From LDYB01 sp037442385 (GTDB lineage Bacteria > Armatimonadota > Fimbriimonadia > Fimbriimonadales > GBS-DC), in assembly GCA_037442385.1 (NCBI GenBank), contig JBBIQJ010000009.1, positions 1 to 31,300 of the forward strand: a stretch of DNA of 31,300 nt, given 5' to 3'. Positions 7,004 through 14,695 of this stretch are shown piece by piece. The position numbers and the translations under genes are program-made. The notes under the pieces are model-generated. The model was not told where the DNA came from. It saw nothing but the letters and a program-made list of their open reading frames with translations, and made no database searches. Each line of letters opens with the position of its first letter. Positions within the stretch are counted from its first letter, which is position 1.

Positions 7004-8735
7004 AGGGGTATCCGTCTCGCATCAGCACGAACTGCGCCAGCTGATTGCGTGCGTTCACCGCGTTGAAGCGCGGCAGGGGGAGCATACGCTCCATAAGGCG
7101 ATGGGACTCAGCAGGCGTGTTCAGCGCGTTCAGCACGAGGTCTGCGCGGTCGCGCATCACCTGCGTGGCGTAGCGGGCGAACAGCAGCCCCGCCAGCAGT
7201 CCTGCGTCGTTCGCCGGGCCCTGCAGTTTGGGCAGCCGCGCCACGATGCTGTCCAGACCGTAGAGCATGGTGGTCATGTCGGCAATCGCGGCGGCGACCT
7301 CCTGGCGCTGTTCGCGCAGGTGGTCTCCATACGCCTCCCACGCCAGTCGGAATGCATAGAGCGTCGCCTGACGGAAGCCCTCCACCAGCGTGGCGAGCAT
7401 TTCCAGCGGCTTATCGGGCAGGGAGTCGATTGGGCGCGACTCGCGAGCGCGCGATTCCTCAATCAGCGGCAAACCCGCCCGCTGCATCTGCCGAATCAGA
7501 TGCTGGGTCAGGTTCAGGCGATTAATCTCATTTGTGCCCTCATAGATGCGTGGCACACGCGACTCGCGGAAAATCTTGGCAATCGGGAAATCTTCGGTGT
7601 AGCCGTAGCCGCCGTGAATCTGCATGCCCTCGTCGGCGCAGAAAAACTGCACTTCCGTGCCGAAGAACTTGAGCATGGCGCACTCGCCCGCGTACTCCGA
7701 AGCCGCCTCACGATAACGCAGGTGCAGCCCAGGGTAGTCGGGCGGCAGGGCATGGATGGGTTCAAACCACTCCTGTATCAGGGCGCCCGTGCGGTAGAGC
7801 ATGCTCTCCAGCGCGAAGAGTTGCGTGGTCATCTCGGCGAGTTTCTGGCGGATTAGCCCGAAATTCGCGATGGGCTGCCCGAACTGCTGGCGGTCTTTGG
7901 CGTAGCGCGTGGCGACCTCCAGCGCGTACTTGCCCGTGCCGAGCGCGCTGGCGGCCATCTTGTAGCGCCCCAGATTCAGCGTGTTGAGCGCGATATAGTG
8001 CGCCTTGCCCACCTCGCCCAGCAGGTTCTCCTTTGGCACGAACACATTATCGAACACGACGCGGCGGGTGCTGGAGCCGTGCAGTCCGATTTTGCGCTCC
8101 TCGCGCCCCAGGCTGACGCCAGGGAAAGTGCGCTCCACCAGAAAGGCGGTGAACTGCTCGCCGTTCAACTTAGCGAACACGGTAAACAGGTCGGCGAAGC
8201 CCGCGTTCGTCACCCACATCTTTTCGCCCGTGAGGCGGTAGCCGTCGCCGTCGGGCACAGCGCGGGTCTTCATCGCGAGCGCATCGGAGCCGCTGCCTGT
8301 CTCACTCAGGCAGAATGAGCCACACCATTCACCCGACGCCAGCTTCGGCAGGTAGCGCGCCTTCTGGTCGGGCGTGCCCTCCAGCACCAGCGGCAAAATC
8401 GCCAGTCCTGCGTGTGCCTGAAGGGTGAGGCATGTGGCAGGTTCGAGTCCTAACTTCTCCACAATCAGGGCGACGGTGGTCTTGGGCAGGTCCAGACCGC
8501 CATAGTGGGTGGGCACTTCGGCGGCGGTGAAGCCGAGTTCGCCCATTTTGCGGTCTAACTCGCGCATCAAGCCCTCTTTGGCTTGCTCGATCTCTTCCAG
8601 TCGGGGCAACACCTCGTGGCGCACGAAATCTTCGGCGCTCTTGCCAATCATGCGGGTTTCGGCATCGAAATCCTCTGGTGTGAAGGTGCTGCCCGCTGGC
8701 ATGCTTTGAACCAGAAACTGTCCGCTCCGTTGCAT
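6993..8735 (-). CDS. Acyl-CoA dehydrogenase with C-terminal extension
   Basis: From ATG 8735 the protein has 580 residues. The N-terminal helical domain is followed by FCLSETGSGSDA and KMWVTNAGFADLFTVFAK, the FAD/substrate loops of the beta-domain. Next come ATRYAKDRQQFGQPIANF, a FAD-contacting arginine helix, and GGYGYTEDFPIAKIFRESR. The catalytic Glu is in RIYEGTNEINR. About 150 residues extend past the usual 380-residue core, as in long acyl-CoA dehydrogenases of FadE/AcdA type. The enzyme makes trans-2-enoyl-CoA and passes electrons to ETF. The frame can be read back to 9302, but that runs over the divergent cytochrome gene. TATAAT at 8743-8748 lies 7 nt before ATG 8735, which supports this start and a leaderless message. 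Confidence 0.93.
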   Translation of the reverse strand: MQRSGQFLVQSMPAGSTFTPEDFDAETRMIGKSAEDFVRHEVLPRLEEIEQAKEGLMRELDRKMGELGFTAAEVPTHYGGLDLPKTTVALIVEKLGLEPATCLTLQAHAGLAILPLVLEGTPDQKARYLPKLASGEWCGSFCLSETGSGSDALAMKTRAVPDGDGYRLTGEKMWVTNAGFADLFTVFAKLNGEQFTAFLVERTFPGVSLGREERKIGLHGSSTRRVVFDNVFVPKENLLGEVGKAHYIALNTLNLGRYKMAASALGTGKYALEVATRYAKDRQQFGQPIANFGLIRQKLAEMTTQLFALESMLYRTGALIQEWFEPIHALPPDYPGLHLRYREAASEYAGECAMLKFFGTEVQFFCADEGMQIHGGYGYTEDFPIAKIFRESRVPRIYEGTNEINRLNLTQHLIRQMQRAGLPLIEESRARESRPIDSLPDKPLEMLATLVEGFRQATLYAFRLAWEAYGDHLREQRQEVAAAIADMTTMLYGLDSIVARLPKLQGPANDAGLLAGLLFARYATQVMRDRADLVLNALNTPAESHRLMERMLPLPRFNAVNARNQLAQFVLMRDGYPYGV

Positions 8736-8742
8736 AGCCCTT

Positions 8743-8780
8743 ATTATACCTTCGGCAGTGTGGGCAAAACATGCTATACT
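8743..8780. promoter_or_regulatory. Back-to-back leaderless promoters
   Basis: TATAAT on the minus strand (8743-8748) lies 7 nt from ATG 8735. TATACT on the plus strand (8775-8780) lies 6 nt from ATG 8787. Neither gene has a Shine-Dalgarno, and the -35 regions are poor and overlap each other in the 26 bp between the hexamers. Confidence 0.65.
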
Positions 8781-8786
8781 CTTTGT

Positions 8787-10115
8787 ATGCGACGGCTTGT
8801 ATGGTGGGGTCTGCCTCTGGCGATGATGCTGATAATGGGGTTTTACCGCCCCGAAGGCGCGTCCAGCACGCTGCCGCTGGCGATTGCTTTCACTTCCGAG
8901 ACAAACGGCTACATCACGCCCTGCGGTTGTAGCAAACCGATGGTGGGCGGCATCCCCCGACGCGCCACCTACCTCAAGCAGCTTGCCAAAGAGTATGAAC
9001 TGGTCAAACTGGAGAACGGCGACCTCACCAAAGCAGGCGGGCGTCAGGACGAACTGAAAGCGGAAACGCTCATCGATATGCTGAACGCGATGGGCTACGA
9101 TGCCCTCAACCTCGGCTTGTACGATTTCAAACTCGGCATGGAGTACCTGCGGGCGCTTCAGGTACAGTTCAAAGGCGCGATGCTCTGCGGCAATGTGCTG
9201 GAGGGGGGCAACCCCGCGTTCGAAGCATACACCCTGCTGAAGCGTTCGCATAGGGGGCGTCCGATACAGGTGCTGGTGGTGGGGATGTTTTCCGAAACGC
9301 ACGCCGACGCCCTGCGCCAGTCTAACCCCGCGCTTCAGGTGGTTCCCGTCAATCAGCAGTTAGACACGCTCCGCCCCCAGATTGAGAATCTTGGCGACCT
9401 GCGCGTGCTATTGCTGTATGGCAATCGGGCAGAAGCGGAGCGCGTGGTGCAGGCGCACCCCTATTTCCACCTGATTGTGTACGCCAACAGCGGAGACGGT
9501 CCTGCGCCTCCGAAGCATGTCGGCAATACAACTCTGGTGTTCGCGGGGAACGACGCGAAATATGTGGGCGTGGCAACGGCCGGCGGTGAGCCGATGGGCA
9601 TCGAGCGCGCTTTCGCCACGCGCCTTGTGGAAGAGTTTGCGGATGATCCCGCAATCCTCCAGATTAAGATGGGCTACCTCGCGCGCGTGGAGGCTGAAAA
9701 CCTGCTGGCGATGGTGCCCAAACGCCCCACGCCGAACGGCAGTGCGCTCGCAGGCAGCCGCGCCTGCATGCCCTGCCATGCGGAAGATTACAGAATCTGG
9801 CAGAAAACCGCCCATGCCAAAGCGATGCAAACACTGGTGGATGTGCATCACCACAACGACCCCGAATGTGTGGGATGCCATGTGGTGGGGCTGGAATACG
9901 AGGGTGGCTTCGTGAGCCTTGAAAAGACGCCCACCCTCAAAGATGTCGGCTGCGAAAGCTGCCACGGACCCGGACGCAAGCACATCGAAGACCCCGAAAA
10001 CCACAAGATGGGCAAGCTGGGCGAAGCCGTCTGCATGAACTGCCATGTGCCCGCGCACAGTCCCAACTTCAACTTTGAAACCTACTGGAAAAAGATTGAG
10101 CATGGTAAGAGGTGA
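8787..10115 (+). CDS. Exported tetraheme cytochrome c fused to UshA-like domain
   Basis: This 442-residue protein has a signal peptide/anchor (LVWWGLPLAMMLIMGFY). The N-terminal ~290 residues show a degenerate metallophosphatase (UshA/5'-nucleotidase) pattern: FTSETNGYITPCGC, LKQLAKEYELVKLENGDLTK, and GYDALNLGLYDF where the family has a GNHE-like turn. Several metal ligands appear lost, so phosphatase activity is doubtful. The C-terminal part has four CxxCH heme sites at Cys327, Cys361, Cys389 and Cys416 (CMPCH, CVGCH, CESCH, CMNCH), spaced like cytochrome c554 family proteins. It should sit in the periplasm or on the membrane and carry electrons. The start follows a TATACT by 6 nt. A longer upstream reading overlaps the divergent gene and is rejected. 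Confidence 0.9.
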   Translation: MRRLVWWGLPLAMMLIMGFYRPEGASSTLPLAIAFTSETNGYITPCGCSKPMVGGIPRRATYLKQLAKEYELVKLENGDLTKAGGRQDELKAETLIDMLNAMGYDALNLGLYDFKLGMEYLRALQVQFKGAMLCGNVLEGGNPAFEAYTLLKRSHRGRPIQVLVVGMFSETHADALRQSNPALQVVPVNQQLDTLRPQIENLGDLRVLLLYGNRAEAERVVQAHPYFHLIVYANSGDGPAPPKHVGNTTLVFAGNDAKYVGVATAGGEPMGIERAFATRLVEEFADDPAILQIKMGYLARVEAENLLAMVPKRPTPNGSALAGSRACMPCHAEDYRIWQKTAHAKAMQTLVDVHHHNDPECVGCHVVGLEYEGGFVSLEKTPTLKDVGCESCHGPGRKHIEDPENHKMGKLGEAVCMNCHVPAHSPNFNFETYWKKIEHGKR

Positions 10116-10130
10116 GCGATTCTGACCTGG

Positions 10131-10556
10131 GTGATTGTGCAGGCCATCTTGTTCGTGGCGTATGGGGTGGCGCTGGCTCTGTCGCCTTCGGAGGAGTGGG
10201 GTTTCTGGCGCTGGCTGGGCGTGCCGATGATTGCAGGAGCAACGATTCTGCTAATGCCTTCTCTCTGGGCGCACGGGCGTAAGCTGACCCCCCTGCCCGA
10301 ACCGAACCCGCAGCTGGGGCTGATACAGACCGGCGTGTATGCGTTTATCCGCCACCCGATGTATCTGGGGCTGATGCTCCTGACGCTGGGACTGGCGATT
10401 TTCTCCATGAAGCGCGGGGCGTTGGGGGTAGCCCTAGCGCTCGTCGTGTTTTTCAATCTGAAGGCGCGGGAAGAGGAACGACGCCTGCTCCAGCGCTATC
10501 CCGAATATGCCGACTACATGCGCCGCACAGGACGCTTCCTGCCTCGATGGCGCTGA
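10131..10556 (+). CDS. Isoprenylcysteine carboxylmethyltransferase-like membrane protein
   Basis: The 141-residue protein has a membrane segment near the N-terminus (VQAILFVAYGVALAL), a second (WLGVPMIAGATILLM), and the conserved block LIQTGVYAFIRHPMYLGLML. That block is the RHPxYxG signature of ICMT/PEMT-type methyltransferases. A C-terminal EEERRLLQRYPEYADYMRRT matches the family's EE...F/Y..Y tail. Such bacterial proteins bind SAM and methylate lipids, steroids or unknown acceptors in the membrane. The GTG start at 10131 is about 15 nt from AGAGGTGA (10108-10115); an in-frame CTG at 10122 would fit that site better. It lies directly after the cytochrome gene and is likely cotranscribed. 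Confidence 0.85.
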   Translation: MIVQAILFVAYGVALALSPSEEWGFWRWLGVPMIAGATILLMPSLWAHGRKLTPLPEPNPQLGLIQTGVYAFIRHPMYLGLMLLTLGLAIFSMKRGALGVALALVVFFNLKAREEERRLLQRYPEYADYMRRTGRFLPRWR

Positions 10557-10589
10557 AAAAAGGTATTATTTCCGCAGGAGGGTGCGAAA

Positions 10590-11432
10590 ATGGACGCCCT
10601 GCTCCAGAAGTGGCAAGCGGAAGAACTGTTCAGCCGTGATGAGATAGAGGCGGCACAGGCGCAATCCGACGGGGTGAGCCTCTACGAGCGCCTGTACCAG
10701 CGTTATCCCGAACGCTGGGGAGCAATGCGGGACTCCCGGAAAGCGTTTTTCGAGCAGTTAGACGCCTCGCTCTATCAGCACGCCCTGCGAGCCACCGCGG
10801 AAGAGATTGTCCCCATAGAGGAATTTCATCTACCGCTGGGGCTGTTCGGCGCACACGCCGGCAAATGGGTTCTGGACACCCCCTATGTGCATCTACTGGA
10901 GGCAGGCGCTCTCCCACTGGGGCAGTTTGAAGGGAGGCTGCTGGTTGCCGTCAAGCGCCCGCTGGGGTTCATCGCGCACCTGCGCACACGATTACTGGGC
11001 GAACTCCCTCAAATACGCGCGGAGCCTGCTATTGTGGAGTGGGGCACACAGCTCTTTCTGAAGCACCAGATTGATGTGGTTGATGACAGAATGCCTATCG
11101 CCCGTGTTATTGCAACACTCTTTCAGGAAGCGCTTGCTGAAAAGGTTTCTATTGTGGAACTACGCACGACCCATCAGCATGTGCGTGTTGTCTTCTGGAG
11201 GGATTCGGGCGAATCGCAGCTGGCGCTTACCCTGCCGCGCTATATACACCCTGCTCTCTTTATGCGGTGCTACTGGCTTCTGGGATTGCGCATTCAGTAT
11301 AAGCCGATAGCGGACTTCGGGGAGCAGTCTCTCTATCAGCAGGGCGCGCCTGTTGGAATTGTGCGGGGTTTCGCCCACCGGGACGGGGGTGAACATGTGT
11401 TGCGGTTGCATATTTTGAGCGAGGCGTTATGA
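10590..11432 (+). CDS. PilB/GspE-like N-terminal domain protein without ATPase core
   Basis: This 280-residue protein begins with a region like the MshEN/GspE N-terminal domain (LLQKWQAEELFSRDEIEAA). Residues about 170-280 resemble the second N-terminal domain of PilB/GspE: DDRMPIARVIATLFQEALAE aligns with the family's PIVKLVN...AI block. VSIVELRTTHQHVRVVFWRD sits where ASDIHIEP...VRxRxDG normally does, and LPRYIHPALFMRCYWLLGL matches the LHPA..SRIKIMAGL block. The gene then stops before any Walker A, Asp box or tetracysteine motif, so it cannot be an ATPase. It may be a regulator or a c-di-GMP-type adaptor of pilus assembly, or a decayed paralogue. AGGAGGG (10575-10581) is a clear Shine-Dalgarno. 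The stop TGA at 11430 ends a clean frame. Confidence 0.65.
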   Translation: MDALLQKWQAEELFSRDEIEAAQAQSDGVSLYERLYQRYPERWGAMRDSRKAFFEQLDASLYQHALRATAEEIVPIEEFHLPLGLFGAHAGKWVLDTPYVHLLEAGALPLGQFEGRLLVAVKRPLGFIAHLRTRLLGELPQIRAEPAIVEWGTQLFLKHQIDVVDDRMPIARVIATLFQEALAEKVSIVELRTTHQHVRVVFWRDSGESQLALTLPRYIHPALFMRCYWLLGLRIQYKPIADFGEQSLYQQGAPVGIVRGFAHRDGGEHVLRLHILSEAL

Positions 11433-11495
11433 GCGCGTGGAGCCATGCTTCTGTGATTTTGCCTAAAGAAGCGGGAAACAGCACCTGCGACCGCT

Positions 11496-12092
11496 CTACT
11501 GGTTTGTAGAAGGAGGACGGTTCAGATTGCCGAAGCTTTCACCCCTAGGGTCAAGGCGCTCCCACTCTGCAGGGGGCAGGAAACGCACTTTGAGCGTGGG
11601 CGCGCGCAGGATGACCTGCAGAGAAGGCATTGGGTTGTTCTGTAAAAAGGGGAGCAACTTCTTATAAGCGTCTCGTTGGTAGAGCGCATGCAGGGGCTGA
11701 AGACGCCCCTCGTATTCAGGTATGATAACTTCCTCGCTGGCATCGCGATAGGTCTCAAACATCCAGCGAATGAGCGCAGGTTGCAAAAAAGGCATATCCA
11801 CCGCGCAGACAAAGACCCACGGATGGCTTGCCTGCCTGAGCGCAGTGAGGATTCCGCTCAAGGGGTGCTGTGGCGTGAACTCATCAAATATCAGGCGCAC
11901 CTCGGGCGGCATGGGCGGGAGCGGAGTCTCAGTGCGGGCGACCACCAGCCGTTCAGCGCAGACTGCCTCTAGTGCGTTCAATACATGGTAGAGCAGCGGC
12001 TGACCCCCGAACTCAAACAGGGCTTTGGACTGCCCGAAGCGGCGCGATTGACCGCCTGCAAGAACTGCGCCCGTCAGTTCCGTTGGATTCAT
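11496..12092 (-). CDS. mobA: Molybdenum cofactor guanylyltransferase
   Basis: This 198-residue protein begins with the nucleotidyltransferase motif AVLAGGQSRRFGQSKALFEF, the LAGGxSxRxGxxK loop that binds GTP. It also has CAVDMPFLQPALI, supplying the Mg-binding Asp, and LQPLHALYQRDA, as in MobA (Leu-(x)-Pro-Leu-His-Ala-(x)-Tyr). It joins GMP to Mo-molybdopterin to make MGD, the cofactor form used by DMSO-reductase-family enzymes. It is the last gene of the moa operon, and its start overlaps the moaE stop by 4 bp. No terminator is visible in the 63 bp separating it from the convergent PilB-like gene. Confidence 0.94.
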   Translation of the reverse strand: MNPTELTGAVLAGGQSRRFGQSKALFEFGGQPLLYHVLNALEAVCAERLVVARTETPLPPMPPEVRLIFDEFTPQHPLSGILTALRQASHPWVFVCAVDMPFLQPALIRWMFETYRDASEEVIIPEYEGRLQPLHALYQRDAYKKLLPFLQNNPMPSLQVILRAPTLKVRFLPPAEWERLDPRGESFGNLNRPPSTNQ

Positions 12093-12466
12093 CGGGCACC
12101 CACCTTCCAGATGGGGATGTCGCGCTTAAGCGCCTCCAGCAGGAACTGGCAGCCTGCGAAGGCTTCCGCGCGGTGCGGCGCATGCACGCCGATAATCACC
12201 GCTATCTCACCCACGCGAATCGCGCCCAGCCGATGGCGGAAATAGACCTTACTCAAACCGAACTGTTCCCGTGCCTGCTGGATCAGCCGATCGAGGAGCG
12301 CCTCTGCCATCGGCACATATGCCTCATACTCCAGATACTCGATCGGCGCGCCGTTTTCCATGCGCCGCACCACACCCAGAAACTCGACGCTCGCGCCCGA
12401 ATGCTCGTCCATCACTTCCCGATGCCACTCTTCGGGCGATAACGGCTCGTAGGTGAGAAACCGCAT
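12089..12466 (-). CDS. moaE: Molybdopterin synthase large subunit
   Basis: The 125-residue product has FLGVVRRMENG (binding of the MoaD tail), LEYEAYVPMAEALLDRL, RHRLGAIRVGEIAVIIGVHAPHRAEAF and ALKRDIPIWK, which carries the active-site lysines of MoaE. With MoaD it converts precursor Z (cPMP) into molybdopterin by adding two sulfurs. Its length is slightly below the usual 140-150 because the C-terminus is short. It starts 3 nt after moaD and overlaps mobA by 4 bp. Confidence 0.95.
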   Translation of the reverse strand: MRFLTYEPLSPEEWHREVMDEHSGASVEFLGVVRRMENGAPIEYLEYEAYVPMAEALLDRLIQQAREQFGLSKVYFRHRLGAIRVGEIAVIIGVHAPHRAEAFAGCQFLLEALKRDIPIWKVGAR

Positions 12467-12469
12467 CGC

Positions 12470-12715
12470 TTAGCCTCCACTCACGGGGGGAATGAGCGCG
12501 ACCTCATCACCCTCATGCAGAACGGTGTTCAGCGCGGCGTATTCGCAGTTGACCGCCACACGCAAAGAGGGGAGCCATTCACGCAGGGCGGGGTACTCTG
12601 CAAGCAAGCGCTCCAGCAGGTGGTTTACGGTCGCTCCTTCGGGCAGGTTCACCGAACAAGACTCCGCCCCCAGAACGGGCTTCAGATGCGCAAACACCAT
12701 GAGCGAAATCACCAT
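12470..12715 (-). CDS. moaD: Molybdopterin synthase sulfur carrier subunit
   Basis: This 81-residue ubiquitin-fold protein ends in PPVSGG, the Gly-Gly tail that is adenylated and then turned into a thiocarboxylate. Other family marks are VNLPEGATVNHLLERL and AVNCEYAALNTVLHEGDEVALIPPVSGG at the end of the fold. It is the sulfur donor partner of MoaE. No MoeB/ThiF-type activating enzyme is present in the window, so activation must come from elsewhere in the genome. The start overlaps the moeA stop by 7 bp. Confidence 0.95.
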   Translation of the reverse strand: MVISLMVFAHLKPVLGAESCSVNLPEGATVNHLLERLLAEYPALREWLPSLRVAVNCEYAALNTVLHEGDEVALIPPVSGG

Positions 12716-13941
12716 GACGCGCCCTCCATCGGCAGGATTGGCAAGACTTTGAGGGGTGTGCCTGCGGGGTAATAGCGCTCGCCTGCAGGCAGGTAGAGGA
12801 AGGCATTTGCCCTGAAGAGGCTGCCCAGCAGCGAGGAACCCTGCGCCGGGGTCGGCGTCGCCCAGAGAACCCCTTCCTCATCGACGGTAAGGCGGGCGGT
12901 CCGAAACTCGGCGCGCGTCTCGTTCTTTTGCACGGGTGTGCCCAGCCGCGCCGTCCAGCAGGGGGGCAGGGTCTGGATCTCGCCCTCCAACGCACGCAGG
13001 TAGGGGCGCACAAAGCGCAGCAACCCCACCACCGACGCCAGCGGGTTGCCCGGTAGCCCGAAAATCGCCGTTTTCTGCCATCGCGCGAACAGCAAGGGCT
13101 TGCCCGGCTTCATCTTCACACGCCAGAACACGGTTTCCGCGCCGAGCTTCTGGAGCGCAGGCTTGACCCAATCGCGCCCGCCGACCGAGGCGCCGCCCGT
13201 CAGCAACACCACCTCCGCCTCGCGCACCGCTTTCTTCAGCGCTTCTAGCGTCGGCTCCTCAGCGTCGGGCACGATACCCAGAAACTGAAACGGCACGCCC
13301 CACGCACTCAGCCACAGGCGCAACAACACACTGTTCGAATCGCGGATGGCGTCGGGTTTGAGCGGCGCGTCGTAAGGCAGCAGCTCGCTTCCAGTAGTGA
13401 TAAGCGCCACACGCGGGCGGCGATACACTTTGAGCGGGGTCAGCCCCAACGCGGCGAGCAACCCCATATGGGTCGTTTGCAAGCGCATGCCTGCTTCCAG
13501 CAACGGCTCGCCTGCTTTGACATCCAGCCCCTTCGGACGGATATGCATGCCAGAGCGCACAGGCGTATCCACCACAACCATCCCGTCGTGAATTTGCGCT
13601 TGCTCCAGCGGGAGTACGGTATCGGCGCCTTCGGGAATGGGCGCGCCTGTGTGAATCTGCACCGCCTCGCCTGAGCGCAGGGGGTACGGATAACTGCCGC
13701 CCGCCACCGACTCGCCCACAATCCGCATGGGCAGGGGGGCGCTGAGAGTTGCCGCAAGCGTATCGTGCGAACGCAAGGCGTAGCCATCCATCGCTGAGTT
13801 GTCAAACGGCGGCAGATCGTGCGGTGCGATAAGGGTTTCAGCCAGCACACGCCCCACGCTCGCCATCAAATCCACCGCCTCGATGCCAAGCGGTTCCACC
13901 TGCTCTAAAACCTTCGCCTGCGCCTCTTCCACGCTAATCAT
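12709..13941 (-). CDS. moeA: Molybdopterin molybdenumtransferase
   Basis: The 410-residue length fits MoeA. The N-terminus has ISVEEAQAKVLEQV and the hallmark LPPFDNSAMDGYALRS. Then comes IHTGAPIPEGADTVLPLE, and the molybdopterin-binding domain shows ALITTGSELL, IRDSNSVLLRLWL, LLTGGASVGGRDWVKPAL and FGLPGNPLASVV. The enzyme inserts molybdate into adenylated molybdopterin. It begins 10 nt downstream of the TSUP gene and overlaps moaD, consistent with one transcript. Confidence 0.96.
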   Translation of the reverse strand: MISVEEAQAKVLEQVEPLGIEAVDLMASVGRVLAETLIAPHDLPPFDNSAMDGYALRSHDTLAATLSAPLPMRIVGESVAGGSYPYPLRSGEAVQIHTGAPIPEGADTVLPLEQAQIHDGMVVVDTPVRSGMHIRPKGLDVKAGEPLLEAGMRLQTTHMGLLAALGLTPLKVYRRPRVALITTGSELLPYDAPLKPDAIRDSNSVLLRLWLSAWGVPFQFLGIVPDAEEPTLEALKKAVREAEVVLLTGGASVGGRDWVKPALQKLGAETVFWRVKMKPGKPLLFARWQKTAIFGLPGNPLASVVGLLRFVRPYLRALEGEIQTLPPCWTARLGTPVQKNETRAEFRTARLTVDEEGVLWATPTPAQGSSLLGSLFRANAFLYLPAGERYYPAGTPLKVLPILPMEGASW

Positions 13942-13951
13942 CGCTTGCCCC

Positions 13952-14695
13952 CTACAACAGGGTGAGTATTAATTTACCACTGGCGACCATCAGCACGAGC
14001 GCCAGTGCGCGATTGAGCCGTAAAGGCGTCCACTGCCGTGCGCCAAGATAGCTCCCAACGAGTCCGCCTGCAAATGCCGCGCCCATCGGGAGCCAGAGCG
14101 ACCCGACAGTCAGCGTTCCAAGTGTCGCCCGTGCCAGCAAACCTGCCAGTGAGTTGAACAAAACAAATGACGCGGCGACGCCCGCCGTGTCGCGCGGAGT
14201 CGCCCAGCGCCCCAGCACCAGGAGTGGACTCAAAAAGATGCCACCGCCAATCCCCACGATTCCCGACACCAGCCCAATCATAAAACCAATTGCGCCCGCA
14301 AGGGGCTTCGGCAGAGGGCGAAGCGCAACGGAATCGGGATTCCTTGCTCCTACCAGCAGGCGCACCGCCGCCATCACCAGCCCTATCAGCAACAGCAGAT
14401 GAAACAGCCAGAGCGGAACTTTCAGCATCCCGCCCAGAAAGGCGGCGGGGATAGAAGTCAGCAAAAAGGTGGTTGCCAGCCGCAGGGGGAAGTGCCCTGC
14501 TCGTGCAAACTGCACGAGCGCCAGTCCTGCCACCAGCGTGTTGAGCATCAGCGCGGTGCTGGACGCCTCCTGCTGGGGGAACGTGGGCATAAACAGAGCC
14601 AGCAGCGCTAGATAACCCGTCGCGCCCCCGTGCCCCACGGAGGCGTAGAGAAGCGCAATTCCAAAGAAGCCGAGAACCAGCAACGGCTCACTCAT
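13952..14695 (-). CDS. TSUP-family (TauE/SafE) membrane transporter
   Basis: From ATG 14695 the protein has 247 residues and about eight hydrophobic segments in two halves, the TSUP pattern. The two repeated signatures are LLYASVGHGGATGYLALLAL near the N-terminus and GLVSGIVGIGGGIFLSPLLV in the second half. Family members export or import sulfite, sulfoacetate, sulfonates or other organic anions; the substrate here is unknown. A longer frame to 14746 lies over the upstream gene and lacks family similarity. Placement within the moa operon suggests a link to molybdenum cofactor use, for example handling sulfite or thiosulfate for a molybdoenzyme, but this is inference. It overlaps the moaC-moaB fusion by 8 bp. 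Confidence 0.9.
   Translation of the reverse strand: MSEPLLVLGFFGIALLYASVGHGGATGYLALLALFMPTFPQQEASSTALMLNTLVAGLALVQFARAGHFPLRLATTFLLTSIPAAFLGGMLKVPLWLFHLLLLIGLVMAAVRLLVGARNPDSVALRPLPKPLAGAIGFMIGLVSGIVGIGGGIFLSPLLVLGRWATPRDTAGVAASFVLFNSLAGLLARATLGTLTVGSLWLPMGAAFAGGLVGSYLGARQWTPLRLNRALALVLMVASGKLILTLL

Noticed and set aside
8436..8450. GCAGGTTCGAGTCC, like a tRNA T-arm
   Set aside because: It is inside the acyl-CoA dehydrogenase gene and the remaining tRNA arms are absent.
8736..9302. N-terminal extension of the acyl-CoA dehydrogenase frame
   Set aside because: It runs over the divergent cytochrome gene and has low-complexity shadow-frame composition. The family N-terminus and a TATAAT fit ATG 8735.
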